Below, in pieces: positions 41,580-52,963 of a stretch of DNA of 64,000 bases. Position 1 is the first letter of the stretch. Every line of letters begins with the position of its first letter. The notes beneath the pieces are model-generated. The model saw nothing but the letters and a program-made list of their open reading frames with translations. It had not been told where the DNA came from and did not search any database. The position numbers and the translations under genes are program-made. Source of the DNA: Macrotis lagotis (lineage: Eukaryota; Chordata; Mammalia; Peramelemorphia; Peramelidae); contig NC_133666.1 of the NCBI RefSeq assembly GCF_037893015.1, positions 620,415,156-620,479,155 of the forward strand, written 5' to 3'.

Positions 41580-42000
41580 ATAAAACTAGTTGTCTGCCTG
41601 TTTGCCTTCAGTTTATCAAGTTTGCAATGTCCATTAGGCAAGAGATGATATATAGGTCTAAAGTTCAGGGGAAAGCCTGGACATGGATATATAACCCTGG
41701 GAGTCATTGTCATTGAGATAGTTAAATCCATGAAAGTTATGGGTTTACCAAAAGAGAGAACATCAGAGAGAGACAGAAAAAAGACTAGAAAAAGGCCAGA
41801 AAGTTGAGGACTTTCCCCACTTGGGGTGTTTAATGTGATTGAGAAATCAACAAAAAAGACTAGGAAAAAAAACAAAAAACAGTAAGACAAGTAGTAGAAA
41901 AATCAGGAAAGAGTAATGTCAGAAAATTCTAGAGCAAGACAACAATCAGGAAAGGACAGTCAGCAGTATCAAATGGAACAAATAGATGGAGTACTGGGAA
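41580..42000 (-). repeat. LINE2 fragment, reverse (internal region)
   Basis: 'gtcattgagatagttaaatcc', 'aaagagagaacatcagagag', 'gagaaatcaacaaaaaagac' and 'cagcagtatcaaatggaaca' are reversed LINE2 ORF2 blocks, in the same arrangement as 24730-25085. The minus frame at 41342-41890 is a by-product of the SINE and this repeat. Confidence 0.55.
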
Positions 42001-43554
42001 AAGATCTAGAGATCTGACAATTAAGAGAGCATTTGGTAACACTTTACAGAATATCCTCTAGACCTATAGTCAAGCATCCCCAACCCACCCTCATTATTTA
42101 TTGGGAACAGCAAATGTTTAACTAAGAAGAGGATTTGAGTTAGTCAGTCAAGAAACATTTGCAAGATATAAAGGTTAAGGGTGACCCCCTTTCCACATTT
42201 GAGTAGATCACTTTGTACCCACTGCAATGGTTATAAAACTTTGAGTGGGCTCATTTGCACCTTATAAAGACTATATAAGTAACTAATTTGCATGTGGAAA
42301 GGCCAGGAAAGCAGGTGAGCTTCCAACAGAAACAATGAACTTGCCCCAGGGCATAGATTGTCTCAGAACCTTTGTCCCACCCATTCATTTTCATGGACAA
42401 AAACAAAACAAAACCAAAAAACCCAATAAACAAACTGGGGAATACTGAGCCTGGGAGTTGTTTAGTGATTACTGGGCAAACAGCAAACAAAGGGGAAGAT
42501 TTGGGCAATATACTGACTAGATAATTGTCATAAGTCAAGGTGAGTTTTCTTGCCCAGAAGACTCAGCCCTGTAATAAGAATTAATAAAAGAAAAGGACAA
42601 AGTTTACTTCTTATCTAAACAGTAGCCAGCCTTTGAGTCAAGATCCTAACTGGTCTATCTATGAAGACTCTTGTTGTTTCTAAGGTAAGGATTCCTATTA
42701 TTTCTGAAAGACTATAGTGATATTCCTTTTGAAGATTGCAACCGATCCAGAAGGAAAATTAAAGCTGAAGTCAGCTAGAGTGAGTTCAGAGACTGAAAAG
42801 AGTCACATAGAGTTAAAAGATAGAAATGTCACCATAAAGGCTAGCCATTGTTTCCCCTGCCTAAGGGCTCTGTCCTTCAGCAATATAGAAATCTCAAATT
42901 GTTGCAGGGTTCTCTACTTTGTCCCTCCTCTAATTCTAACACAGAAATTTCTAGACACTTCTGTTTCAGAGGTGTAGGTTGCACTGGTGCTTGATGGCTA
43001 CTTGGGCTACTACAGTAAAACCCCACAAGCAGGGTGTCATTTACATTACACAATGGGGTAGAAAATTTGATTTGTCCGCAAGGTGGTGCTATACCTAAAC
43101 CCCCAGTCCAGGGATATTCTAAAAGTCTTTCTGATACTTATGCAAATACTTCCATTCTGGTATATATCCCATAAGCTTCTAGGAATCAGGGGTTAAGTTA
43201 AAACCTAAGCTATATAAATTCTGAATCTAGTCTAGAGAATAATATTAAATATGATTCTAGCTTGTCAAAATATAGGAAAACCTAAAAATGATGATAGTGT
43301 TAGTTGGCACCTCTCACCTGAGGGATTTGTCAAATTGATGATTATTGACTATGTTTCTTGTAGCTTTTCCCCCCTCATAACTTGGTGTTCATATGGACTA
43401 AATTCAGTCCTGATATTTGTTCCCAAATTTTCTTTCTTTAGTTCACTGTCCTCAAAAGGAATTACTCCATAGGAAAACATATAGCTATATAGTTACTCTA
43501 CATCTACTTTTCCATCTTTATTAAGATTTCACAAATTTATAGATACAGCCATTC
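42001..43554. other. No gene; unassigned, apparently unique
   Basis: The longest stretch without a recognised repeat. Short open frames (42717-42977, 43251-43472 on plus; 42251-42538 on minus) show no family motifs and no convincing paired splice sites. Confidence 0.45.
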
Positions 43555-45068
43555 AGTTCATCATAACTAGATCCAGTTATTCCCTTCTACATCCAGGGGG
43601 CTAGGGGTGCAATGCTCCATGATCTGGAAAATCCATGTAAAATGTTTAAACCCTCCCTTTGTATCAGAGAAGTCTGAAATATTATGGTATTAAAAATTAT
43701 AATATGTTGAAATTATACTATATTATAAATATTTTATGCATTTCTGAGTTTTTGAACTTTTTCTGTGTCATCTGCTGGTCTTCGTGTGTCATCTCCATCT
43801 TCCACAAAACTCTCCCCAAATTCTCATATTATTTTTTTGGTAACCCATGAAGATATTGAAACCAGGATATGGAAGTGATAACTATACAGGCTGATGATCT
43901 TCCCATGAATTGGATTTAAATGAGGCAGAGCAGCACAAAATCATCAGTCCAGTGGTGTCTTCCAATGTCTGACCAGTTCTAAACCTTCCATAGTGCCTAC
44001 TTCAGTTGCCTTCATGATCATTGAAACAAATTGTTTTCATCAGTCCATTCTAGGGGAAGTCTTCACATGCTTTAAGTAGGCAACTCCCTAATTCTCTATC
44101 CAGTTTGAGTTTATCCTCAGCTTAGTTTAGCCCTTTAGCCAAGACAGTTTTACCCGGCTGTGTCCACTGTGCAAGCTACAGCTTCTTGGAGCTACAGGTA
44201 GACACTTAAGAATTGGGGGTATCTAGTGGACACTAAAGGTAGATGAACATCCCTGAAAAGACCCCAGAGGTACTAAATCTCCTAAACATCCTCTTTACCC
44301 CAAGAAACATAGTTTATGATAAAAACAAGATAATATTTATAAAAGGTGCCTGACAGGGGGCAGCTAGGTGGTGTAGTGGATAAAGCACAGGCCCTGGAGT
44401 CAGGAGTACCTGGGTTCAAATCCGGCCTCAGACACTTAATTACCTAGCCGTGTGGCCTTAGGCAAGCCACTTAACCCCATTGCCTTGCAAAAAAAAAAAC
44501 CCTAAAAAAAAAGGTGCCTGACACAATAAGCACTATATAAATGTTGTCCTTATTATTGTTATATTAGACATATCAAAAATGAGAGGAGAATTGTTAAATA
44601 TTCCCCATTTGAAGTGTCTCCATTCAAATGTCTTTCAGAAATTTCCTTCCATCCTTCTTCCTAGCTTTTTTGTTATTGTTCAGGAGTGTCCAGTGATCTA
44701 TACTGAAGCCTTCAGCTTTCAATAGACTATGGGGAAGATCAATGGAATAGTTTGTATATCTGGGAATCCACATCAGAGATGAGAGCTGAGAAAAAGGATT
44801 TATAGATCAAGAGAAGAAAGCTATAAAGGAATTTACCCATCCTTGGCTTACAGAAAATAGGATTTTCTACTATGTAGCACTGATCTCTGATCTCTGATCA
44901 TTTCCTTTCCAAAGGTGCCTCTTACTTTTCTAGTATCTAGTAGGTATCCTGGTCTACTTTCAGTTTTCCTCCTGGGAACCCTAGTGACAGTATATAGAAG
45001 TGTAGATTATAATTGAAGGCAACAGAGAGGAATGACCCTCCCCTCAGGTTCATTGCCATTGATACCAC
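43555..45068 (+). repeat. Diverged direct repeat, copy 1 (unknown family)
   Basis: Two blocks (about 43555-43885 and 44800-45068) match, in the same order and strand, blocks at 45690-46195 and 46430-46705. Shared words include 'cagagaagtctga', 'attttatgcatttctga', 'tccacaaaactc', 'aaaataggattttctac', 'atcctggtctacttt' and 'gtgacagtatatagaagt'. The gap between the blocks is longer in this copy, partly because of a SINE. Confidence 0.75.
44356..44508 (+). mobile_element. WSINE1-type SINE
   Basis: Perfect 15-bp TSD aaaaggtgcctgaca at 44341-44355 and 44509-44523. The copy lacks 'ataa' in its ttaataattacc block. Confidence 0.95.
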
Positions 45069-45689
45069 CAAGCACCACCATCACCATATAATTACATGTA
45101 TCTTATTATAAAATATATTCTAATATGTCATGTAATATATAATACAAATTATATATTTACAGGGTGCTTTAAGATTGCTAATACACTTTGCATATATTAA
45201 CTCTCATTTGTTCCTAACACTGTGAAGTGCATGATGAGAAAGTCAGGAAAACCTGATTCTTTCTATTTGAAGTTAGTCTGCCTCCAGAATGAATGCAGCT
45301 TTATATGAGTTTAGAGAAGGAGGTTTTTATGAAAAGGGTCTCCCTGGTCTGCAGTTCTTAGTGGAATGGCCATTTACTAGATTCTCTAGCTTGTCTCTTG
45401 CAAGTTCCATTACCCATTATGAGTCCATGTTCAAATCTCACCACCTTTCCTCATCATCCTGCATTATACCTCTGAGAGCCAGTGGAAAAGCAGTAGACAA
45501 TGGGACTCCTTATGGTGGAGAGGGACAATCCTCAAGACTCATTTCACCACTTGTTCTCTTCATATCATTGCTATTTTCTTTCATTTCCAGGAGGAAAAGG
45601 CAATAACTTAAACAATTTATGGATGCCAGTTTGCCCTATTTAAATTATTACTTTTCTCTGTACTTCAGGGGTAGTGATAGTGATAATGA
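45069..45689. other. No gene; old MIR piece and spacer between direct repeats
   Basis: 45155-45235 resembles a reversed MIR end ('gcatatattaactctcattt'). The plus frame 45289-45606 (105 codons) contains no motif I recognise. Confidence 0.4.
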
Positions 45690-46705
45690 TATAGTTATCT
45701 CTTTTATATCCACATCAGGGGATTAGGGATATGATGCTCCTGTTATTTGGAAGATAGATGTAAAAATTTTTGATCCTTCTTTCACACCAGAGAAGTCTGA
45801 ATTATTATGGTAATAAAAGATAAAATATGTTAATATATAAAAGTAAACATATTTTATGCATTTCTGAATTTCTAAACTTTTTCTGTCTTCTGCTGACATT
45901 CCCATGTCATCTGTGATTTCCACAAAACTCCCCCAAAATTCCCATTTAATTTCTTTTTTTAATCTTTTTTTTTAGATTTTTTTTTGCAAGGCAAATGGGG
46001 TTAAGTGTCTTGCCCAAGGCCACACAGCTAGGTAATTATTAAGCATTTGAGACCGGATTTGAACTCAGGTACTCCTGACTCCAGGGCCAGTGCTTTATGC
46101 ACTGTACCACCTAGCCACCCCCCCATCTAATTTCTTATGCTGACCTATGTATGATATATCAAAACCATGATGGGGAAAATTGTGGTGTGGAAGTGATAAT
46201 TATAATTCAGAAAAAAGAAAGAATGATTTCTAATCGTCATCCTTTCCCTTTCACTGATAGTTCAGCTTCTGATGACCTCCATTATTTCCTTCATGGAAAT
46301 CTGGAAGAATCCTCATTCATAAAATTGCAAGAAAAGATGGGGAAGGCCAGGACCTCCATGCAGATATACACAGGTCTAAAGTCTTTATTTCCTTGTTCTT
46401 TGCCCTTGAGAAAATCTTTCTACTAAGGAAAAAAGATCTATAGCTTAAAAGAAGAAGGGTATAAAGAAACTTACTCAAGCTTGGCTTACTGAAAATAGGA
46501 TTTTCTACAATATACTATGCAGCACTGATCTCTGATCAGCTAATTTCCAAAGGTCCCTCTCACTTTTCTGTGTAAATTTTAGTAGATATCCTGGTCTACT
46601 TTTAGCTTTCCTACTAGGGATCAAGTGACAGTATATAGAAGTAGAGGGTATAGCTAAAGGCAAGAGAGGGGAATGACCCTCCAAGTCCATTGCCATTAAC
46701 ACTAC
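45690..46705 (+). repeat. Diverged direct repeat, copy 2 (unknown family)
   Basis: Partner of the copy at 43555-45068. It contains a reversed SINE and an intervening 46200-46425 segment not seen in copy 1. The two copies differ by many substitutions, so the duplication or the two insertions are old. Confidence 0.75.
45956..46121 (-). mobile_element. WSINE1-type SINE, reverse
   Basis: TSD cccatttaatttctt / cccatctaatttctt. Absent from the matching site in copy 1 of the direct repeat, so it post-dates the duplication. Confidence 0.94.
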
Positions 46706-47244
46706 ATATCAGACAAGTCTCAGTCCTACTGTCCCTTTGCTCCCTCTGTGTTCACACAAAGGATAACCTGAAGTGTCTCTATCACCATAATCCAGGAGTG
46801 TGACTTCAAAAAGTCAATGACTGGTTGAATACATAGTAGGGAGACAGCTTCCTCCTGACCACAATGACCCCCTGTTCCCCACATGATGTATAAATATATA
46901 AACAATTATTATTAATATGCCCCACCCTGGAGATGGACTCCTTGGGAAATTTTCTAAACAAAGGAGGGAGCTGAATTTGAAGGTATAATATATTGTAAAA
47001 ATGGAATCAGTGGGTAAAAAGGAAACGTACAGGAAGTGTCAAGAAATAGCTTTTGCAATGGCATGGAAGGGGGGAAGATGAAGGGGGAATGAGGGAACCT
47101 TTATTCTCATCAGAAATGGCTCAGAAAGGAAACTACATGCATACTTAATAAGATCTAGAAGAAAAAGGAGAGAAAGGGGATAGGAGAAAGGGGACAGGGG
47201 GAGAGGAGGAGGGATCATGGGAGAGGATAGTTGGATATAACACA
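46706..47244. other. No gene; unassigned
   Basis: No recognised repeat; purine-rich toward the end. Confidence 0.4.
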
Positions 47245-47400
47245 TTTTCTTTTTTTTACTTTTTGCAATGTGGTGGGATTGGGTAGCTTGTCTGGGACCA
47301 TGGGGCTGGGTGGTTGCTGGGTCTCTAGAATGGGATATGGGCTTGGGGCCTCCTAGCCCCAGGGCTGGTGCTCTGTTTGCTGCACCACTGGTCTGCCTCT
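47245..47400 (-). repeat. Aberrant SINE copy with many transitions, reverse
   Basis: Aligns end to end with reversed WSINE1 (tail, body, 'cagggctggtgctctg', 'ctgcaccact') but is far more GC-rich. The usual 'ggtaattattaagtgtct' reads 'ggtggttgctgggtctct', and many other A positions are G on the plus strand. Confidence 0.75.
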
Positions 47401-47544
47401 TAGTACACATTTGAAGAGGGACAGAGTGAAAGGAGAGAGGAAATACAATAAATGATAGTGGTGATGAATGGATGGAGTGAATTACAATCAGCAATAGCAA
47501 CGGTGGAAAAATATGGAAGTATCTTCTGTGATGGACTTATATAT
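47401..47544. other. No recognised feature
   Basis: Unassigned interval. Confidence 0.4.
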
Positions 47545-47704
47545 ATAAAAAAATTTTTTAGGTTCTTGCAAGGCAATGGGGTTTAAGTGGCTTGCCCAAG
47601 TCCACACAGCTAGGTAATTATTAAGTGTCTGAGGCTGGATTTGAACTCAGGTACTCCTGACTCCAGGGCTGGTGCTCTATTCCACTGCTCCACCTAGTTG
47701 CCCC
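47545..47704 (-). mobile_element. WSINE1-type SINE, reverse
   Basis: TSD tgatggacttat / tgatggtcttat on the two sides. Confidence 0.93.
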
Positions 47705-47719
47705 TTATGATGGTCTTAT

Positions 47720-48480
47720 GATAAAAAAATGCAACCCATCCCAGACTAGAACTTTTGGGTAAGTGCAGAACTTTTTCATAATGCCTATATGTGGTGTATA
47801 TGACAAGTATGAATTTTTGGTTTCTCACATTAAAGTGGAGATAGGTTTTTTTCTCACAAGGAGACCCCACTTTGAGACTTGAATCAATGACCAGAAATAA
47901 AAAGCCAAATCAAAGAATCTTTGAAGAAACAGAGTAGTAAAGCAAGAAGAGATAGCTGCTGCTGTGAAGAAGCAAAGTGAAGTACGGAGAGTTAGAAAAT
48001 TAACTGGTCAGGGAGTATAGTTTGCTTGCCAAAATGGAGGTTCTTTCCATAAAAGCTCAAACACATTGCAGTAGAAGCATGTTCTTGCCTTGGTGAAACT
48101 GAAATGCTTGCCGTTTGCTCTTGTGTGTTTGTGTGTATGTGTGTCTATCTGTCTGTCAGGGTGTGTCTATGTATGTATCTGTATGTTTAACCTGAGCACA
48201 AGTCTGTTTATAGTAACCAGTTATTTTGGTTTCCAGAGATGTTTGAAATCTTACTAGCTACTTCATGATTTCAAGAATTCCCAAGTCAATGTTTGCTGCT
48301 CATTGGAAGGTTATATTGCCACAGTTAAATTACTTATCTGAAAAGGTGGCTACTGACAGAATCATCCTATACCTGAAATGACTCAAGAGTCATATGTGCC
48401 TGGCTGGCAATATGGCCCTTATTATGAACTGTTTCAACAGTTCAAGTCTGTGGGTCATGGGATCATAGATTTAGAACTGA
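47720..48480. other. No gene; (GT)n-like tract
   Basis: 48121-48185 is rich in TGTGTGT/TGTCTAT words. The rest is unassigned. Confidence 0.45.
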
Positions 48481-48745
48481 AGAGACCACAGAAATCATTA
48501 TTTATTTATTTGTTTGTTTGTTTATTTGTTTATTTATTTATTTAGGTTTTTGCAAGGCAAACAGGGTTAAGTGGCTTGCCCAAGGCCACACAGCTAGGTA
48601 ATTATTAAGTGTCTGAGGTCAGATTTGAACCCAAGTACTCCTGACTCCAGGGCCGGTGCTTTATCCACTATACCACCTAGCCACCCCTGAGACCACAGAA
48701 ATTATTTAGTCCAATTTCTTCATTTTACAGACAAGGAAATTGAAG
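48460..48745 (-). repeat. Old MIR-related SINE, reverse, split by WSINE1
   Basis: 'gggatcatagatttagaact' before and 'atttagtccaatttcttcat', 'acagacaaggaaattgaagc' after the inserted SINE form one reversed old element. Confidence 0.65.
48500..48688 (-). mobile_element. WSINE1-type SINE, reverse, with expanded (TTTA/TTTG)n tail
   Basis: TSD gagaccacagaaatcatt / gagaccacagaaattatt (18 bp, one change). About 45 bp of TTTATTTG-type repeat lies between the TSD and the SINE body. Confidence 0.95.
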
Positions 48746-48955
48746 CTCTCATTGTTGTTGTTCAAAGTTGTCTGACTCTAAGTAATCCTATTTGGGATTG
48801 TATTGGCAAAGATACCTCTAGTTCATTTGACAGATGAGGAAGGGAGGCAAATAGGGTTAAGTGACCTGCCTAGGATCACACAGCTAGGATGGGTCTCAAA
48901 TTAGATTTGAACTGACTCAGGGCCCAGCACTCTATTGAGCCACCTAACTGAAGCT
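48746..48955 (-). mobile_element. Mar1-type SINE, reverse
   Basis: Starts 'cattgttgttgttcaaagtt' (RTE-like tail, reversed) and ends 'actctattgagccacctaac'. Confidence 0.82.
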
Positions 48956-49404
48956 CGAAGAGGGATAAATAGAAGAATTAGAACCTATGCTTTCTGACTT
49001 TAATCAAAATCATAATAAGAACAAAAGGAAATCAAGAAAATTATGAACAAAAATTATCATGAAATGGTGAATGTACAGTGTCCCACAGGTGCCTTCATTT
49101 TTCAAAAAGCATATAATGATGGAGAAAGATCATTTTTTTTGTTGTTGTAGATATTCTTTAATGCATACTTATGTATCTTTTGTGTTATCTTACATTGTCA
49201 ACATTTGTTATAAGTTATATTCAATATAACTTTCAGATTGTTACAAATGAGAAAATGTTCAATTATATATATATGTGTGTGTGCATATATATGTATGTGT
49301 GCATACCACATATATAAACAAATACACATGCAATTTATATAGTTAAAAGCAATCAAATGTGCAGAGATATTACCTAAAAATATAAAAACAACATGTACAG
49401 AGCA
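48956..49404. other. No gene; AT/GT dinucleotide tract
   Basis: 49263-49310 is a mixed (AT)n/(GT)n microsatellite. The remainder is AT-rich. Confidence 0.5.
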
Positions 49405-49650
49405 ATAGGGCAGCTTGGTGGCACAATATTTAGAGTGCTGGACATAGACTCAGGAAGCCTTTTCTTCCTGACTTCAAATCTGACCTTGGAGATTTGGGCG
49501 TCATTTAACCCTGATTGTCTTAATTTCTTCATCTGTCAAATACTTTGAAGAAGAAAATGACAAACTTCCCCAGAATCATTGTTAAGAAAACCCCAAATCG
49601 GATCAAAGAGAGTTTGATACAACTGAAACAACTAATCAATAAACAGAGAA
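49405..49650 (+). mobile_element. Mar1-type SINE, forward
   Basis: Head 'gggcagcttggtggcacaat', core 'ttaatttcttcatctgtcaa', RTE-like tail 'atcaaagagagtttgataca' then 'actgaaacaacta'. The plus frame at 49545-49727 lies in this tail and is not a gene. Confidence 0.85.
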
Positions 49651-50024
49651 ACAATAAACAGACTAAAATGGAATTGTATAAAACTCTCATATATTTCCCA
49701 TTAAAAATTGTTTGGTGTTATGAGTAAACCCCTTCTGTGTTTCCTGGTGCATTTGTTAGTTAAGTCTAATCACTGATATATTACCCCTGCCATTCTTATC
49801 TTGACTTCCTAAATTTCTAGATGGTTGATCAGGTAATAGTAACACTGTGAGCTGGTAGACAGCTCAGGCAAGCTATCATAGTCCCTTTAGAATATACTCT
49901 GTGCCTTCCCCTAGAACAGGCCATTAGAATAAGATAGGGTTGCCTCTGGATTTAATCCTCTATTGGGTATTCCTTGTAACTGGAATTTCATTGTTTTAAC
50001 TCTGTAAGCTTCTAGAGGTTGTTT
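49651..50024. other. No gene; unassigned
   Basis: No recognised feature. Confidence 0.4.
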
Positions 50025-50265
50025 TTGTTCAGTTGTTTCAGTCATGGTTGACTCTTTGTAACTCCATTTGGAGTTTTCTTGGCAGAAAGTATTAGAGTTG
50101 CTATATTCTTCTCCAGCTTATTTGACAGATGAAGAAACTGAGGTAAACAGGATCTTACCCAGGGTCACACAGTCAATAAGTAATGATGTCAAATTTGAAC
50201 TCAGGTTTTTGACTTCAAGCCTGGTGTCCTATCTACTGTGCCACCTAGATGCTGCCTTCTAAGGA
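50025..50265 (-). mobile_element. Mar1-type SINE, reverse, full length
   Basis: 'cagttgtttcagtcatggtt' (tail), 'cagatgaagaaactgaggta' (core), 'ctatctactgtgccacctag' (head). The frame at 50068-50262 is a by-product. Confidence 0.87.
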
Positions 50266-50284
50266 TATCAATATGCAACCAATA

Positions 50285-50580
50285 GGCAATTGATATGAAG
50301 ACCTGAGTTCAAATTTGACCTCAGCCATTTGACACTAACTGTGTGATCTTGGACAAGTCACTTAACCCTGATTGCCTAGCATTCAGGGCCATCTCCAGTC
50401 ATCCTGATTCATTTCTGGCCACTGGACTGAGAAGACTCTGGAGGGGAAAGTGAGGCTGGTGACTTAGCACAGCACCCACTCACCAAAATTCAATTCTCTT
50501 GCTTGTCATGGCATCATCTCCCTGATGTCATGATCTTTGAGACCAAAGGACAAATGTCATTATCATTTAAAGATACTTCC
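50285..50580 (+). mobile_element. tRNA-derived SINE with a distinct body and RTE-like end
   Basis: Head truncated ('gaagacctgagttcaaattt'), then a body not shared with Mar1 or WSINE1: 'atctccagtcatcctgattc', 'tggccactggactgagaaga', 'gtgaggctggtgacttagca', 'gcttgtcatggcatcatctc'. The end 'atctttgagaccaaaggaca' resembles the RTE 3' tail. Confidence 0.75.
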
Positions 50581-50870
50581 TTAGTTCCACATATAGATTT
50601 TAGATTTCTCAAAGCAACATTTTTTTGGTAATTCCCTTCGCTGTCTTGGAAACAAATCAAGTTTCCAAGTCTTAGGTTATTGCTTCAGAGTAGCAGCTTC
50701 TTCTGTACTAAGCAGATTGCTAACTTCATCCCATTTTCTAATTTCTTCTTAATTTGGAAATATTTGTTATATTTCATCAGTATTCCCTGTACATCAAAGT
50801 TTTGCCTCAAAACTTTGTCTTTTGATTGAAGATTTTAAAAAAACACAAGAGCCTTATAATGTCATTTTTT
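50581..50870. other. No gene; unassigned
   Basis: T-rich, no recognised feature. Confidence 0.4.
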
Positions 50871-51018
50871 TAGGTCATTTTTTGCAAGGCAAATGGGGTT
50901 AAGTGGCTTGCCCAAGGCCACACAGCTAGGTAATTATTAAGTGTCTGAGACCAGATTTGAACCCAGGTACTCCTGACTCCAGGGCCAGTGCTTTATCCAC
51001 TGTGCCACCTAGCCACCC
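50871..51018 (-). mobile_element. WSINE1-type SINE, reverse
   Basis: TSD atgtcatttttt / atgtcatttatttt on the two sides. Confidence 0.93.
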
Positions 51019-51034
51019 CATGTCATTTATTTTT

Positions 51035-51500
51035 TCTTTGATTTTCCTTCATAGCTACTTTTGAACCAAATTGTAATTATTCCTTTGAGAACACATGAGA
51101 TATTTATAAATATATTTAATCTACAATACTTAGCCCATGCCCAGATACAATAGACACTAGATAAATGTTTCTTGATTCACTGTGACCAGTGACCAGGGAA
51201 CTGAGACCACAGACAAGAGAAGCACAATGAATGACAGAGTCAGATCATGATTCACTTGGTAGTTGTGCCCAGAAGTAAGGATCGTAATGTCATCACAGAA
51301 GTTATTTTAGAAATATTTAATAATTTAGAGCAGATTTTCATTTTCAGAACACAAATCATTGAAGACTTCCATCTTGTCTAATCCCTTTCCAGCAGGTTTG
51401 AAGTGGCTAAAGCACTGGCATAAAGAACTCTTTTTAATTGAAGTGACAACCTGTTTCCTGTATGCTTAACAGAAAGACAACCTGGGTATAGGTTTCTGCT
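51035..51500. other. No gene; unassigned
   Basis: 51115-51180 ('cttagcccatgcccagataca', 'ctagataaatgtttcttgat') looks like a short forward LINE2/MIR end. Confidence 0.45.
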
Positions 51501-51810
51501 GCTTCAATCAACAAACCAACATTTATTGATCCTATTCTGTGGGGGTGAGGGGAGAGGGTAGGGAGGGTAGGGGAAAAAGTGTAAAATTCAAAACCTTAGC
51601 AAAAAAACTATAGATAGTAACTTCTATTGTATATAATTGGAAAACAAATAAAATATTTATATATTGTTAAAAAAAAAGACCCATTTATTAAGTGCTTGCT
51701 ACCTGCCAGACATTATGCTAAGCACAGGGGATACAAAAACAGGCAAAAGACAATCCTTGCCCTCAAGGAGCTTACTATCTAATAGGAATGCTTCTACAGT
51801 ATCTCACATA
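51500..51810 (-). repeat. LINE2 3' end, reverse, split by a LINE1 end
   Basis: 'caatcaacaaaccaacattt' before and 'tattaagtgcttgctacctg', 'ggggatacaaaaacaggcaa', 'ctcaaggagcttactatcta' after the inserted LINE1 piece. Confidence 0.78.
51536..51678 (+). mobile_element. LINE1 3' terminal fragment, short insertion
   Basis: G-rich block, 'gtaaaattcaaaaccttagc', 'cttctattgtatataattgg', 'aataaaatatttatat' and a poly(A). About 140 bp only, inserted within LINE2; 'catttatt' appears at both edges. Confidence 0.82.
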
Positions 51811-52814
51811 TTCCTGGGAAAATCCACCAAAGGCACATTCAGTTTGCACCCATAATCACATAACTGAGAATGCAAGGTCAGTAGCTAAGTAAGTATTAAA
51901 TGTCTGAGGATTTGAATGACTTCAGGGCAGGTGCTCTATCCACAATAGTGGCAGTTATCATTGTCTAGGTCACCAAGAAACCTAATGAGGAAAAACCCAG
52001 ATGAAGTAATAGTAGAGAAAGCTAATCTCTAACCCCAAACTATTCACTTAGCATTCTCTTCCCAGGTTACTTATCACTATCTGTTAGAGCAAACCCATGA
52101 GCTTACAGCAGAACTCAATTTTTCCCTTCTCCCTCATCAGGGCTGCAGAAAGACAAAAGGCAGAAGTAATAGAGTCTAACTGAGAACTGAGCAACAAAGG
52201 GAACTTAGGCAGAATGCCAACAAGTGTGACTTTACAGTATTTCACTCATGAGAGAAAGCATGCAACTAGGTCCAGTTCTGTCCTCTCAGAAGTCATTTGG
52301 GACAGAGAATGAGGTCAGTGAAAAGTGAATTGTACAATGTAGAAGACTAAGAAAGTTTTAAACCCCCAGAGAAATCATCAAGGGAACAGAGTTAGAAAGT
52401 GAACAATAGAAGACCATACCTAGGAAAAAAAACTAAAATTACCAAAGATTTCAGAAGGAGGAAAACTCAATTAAAGATCTTGAGCATTTAAAGATAAATC
52501 AACAGAGAAAATATTAATAACCGAAGGAAATATAGCCTCCAAATCAGCTAAGTCCAGACATCTAAGAATAAATATTGCCTTCACAGCAGAAATAGTTGTC
52601 AGAGTAGAAAGACCTCAATCTAAAGGAGTAAGGCTCACCAAAATAACAAAAGAGAATAACTGATTGAAAATGAAAATACTTGGAAGTGAAGAATAGAAGC
52701 AAAAAGCAAGAATGTTAAAAGAAAACATCTCCACAAAACAAAGCATATTGATCTTAAAAATAGAATGGGTAGAGACAGCTAAAGGATTATACATCTTTCA
52801 AAAGTACATGGCAA
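51811..52814. other. No gene; unassigned, A-rich second half
   Basis: 51880-51950 has a decayed reversed SINE head ('caggtgctctatccacaat'). From about 52400 the sequence is A-rich like LINE1 5'/ORF1 regions, but without clear motifs. Confidence 0.4.
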
Positions 52815-52815
52815 G

Positions 52816-52946
52816 GGTGGCTAGGTGGCCTTGGAGTCAGGAGTACCTGGGTTCAAATCCGACCTCAGACACTTAATAGTTACCTAGCTGTGTGGCCTTG
52901 GGCAAGCCACTTAGCCCCATGAAAAATCTAAAAAAAAACCCCCCCA
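52816..52946 (+). mobile_element. WSINE1-type SINE with deleted A-box region
   Basis: 'gctaggtggc' joins directly to 'cttggagtcagg', removing about 20 bp. TSD aaaagtacatggcaag at about 52800-52815 and 52948-52963. Confidence 0.93.
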
Positions 52947-52963
52947 AAAAAGTACATGGCAAG

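Noticed and set aside
41342..41890. 182-codon minus-strand frame
   Set aside because: Its C-terminal part is antisense SINE and the rest lies in antisense LINE2 text; no motif or start context supports a gene.
47039..47500. 153-codon minus-strand frame
   Set aside because: Its centre is the aberrant SINE and the flanks are purine-rich DNA read in reverse; no domain.
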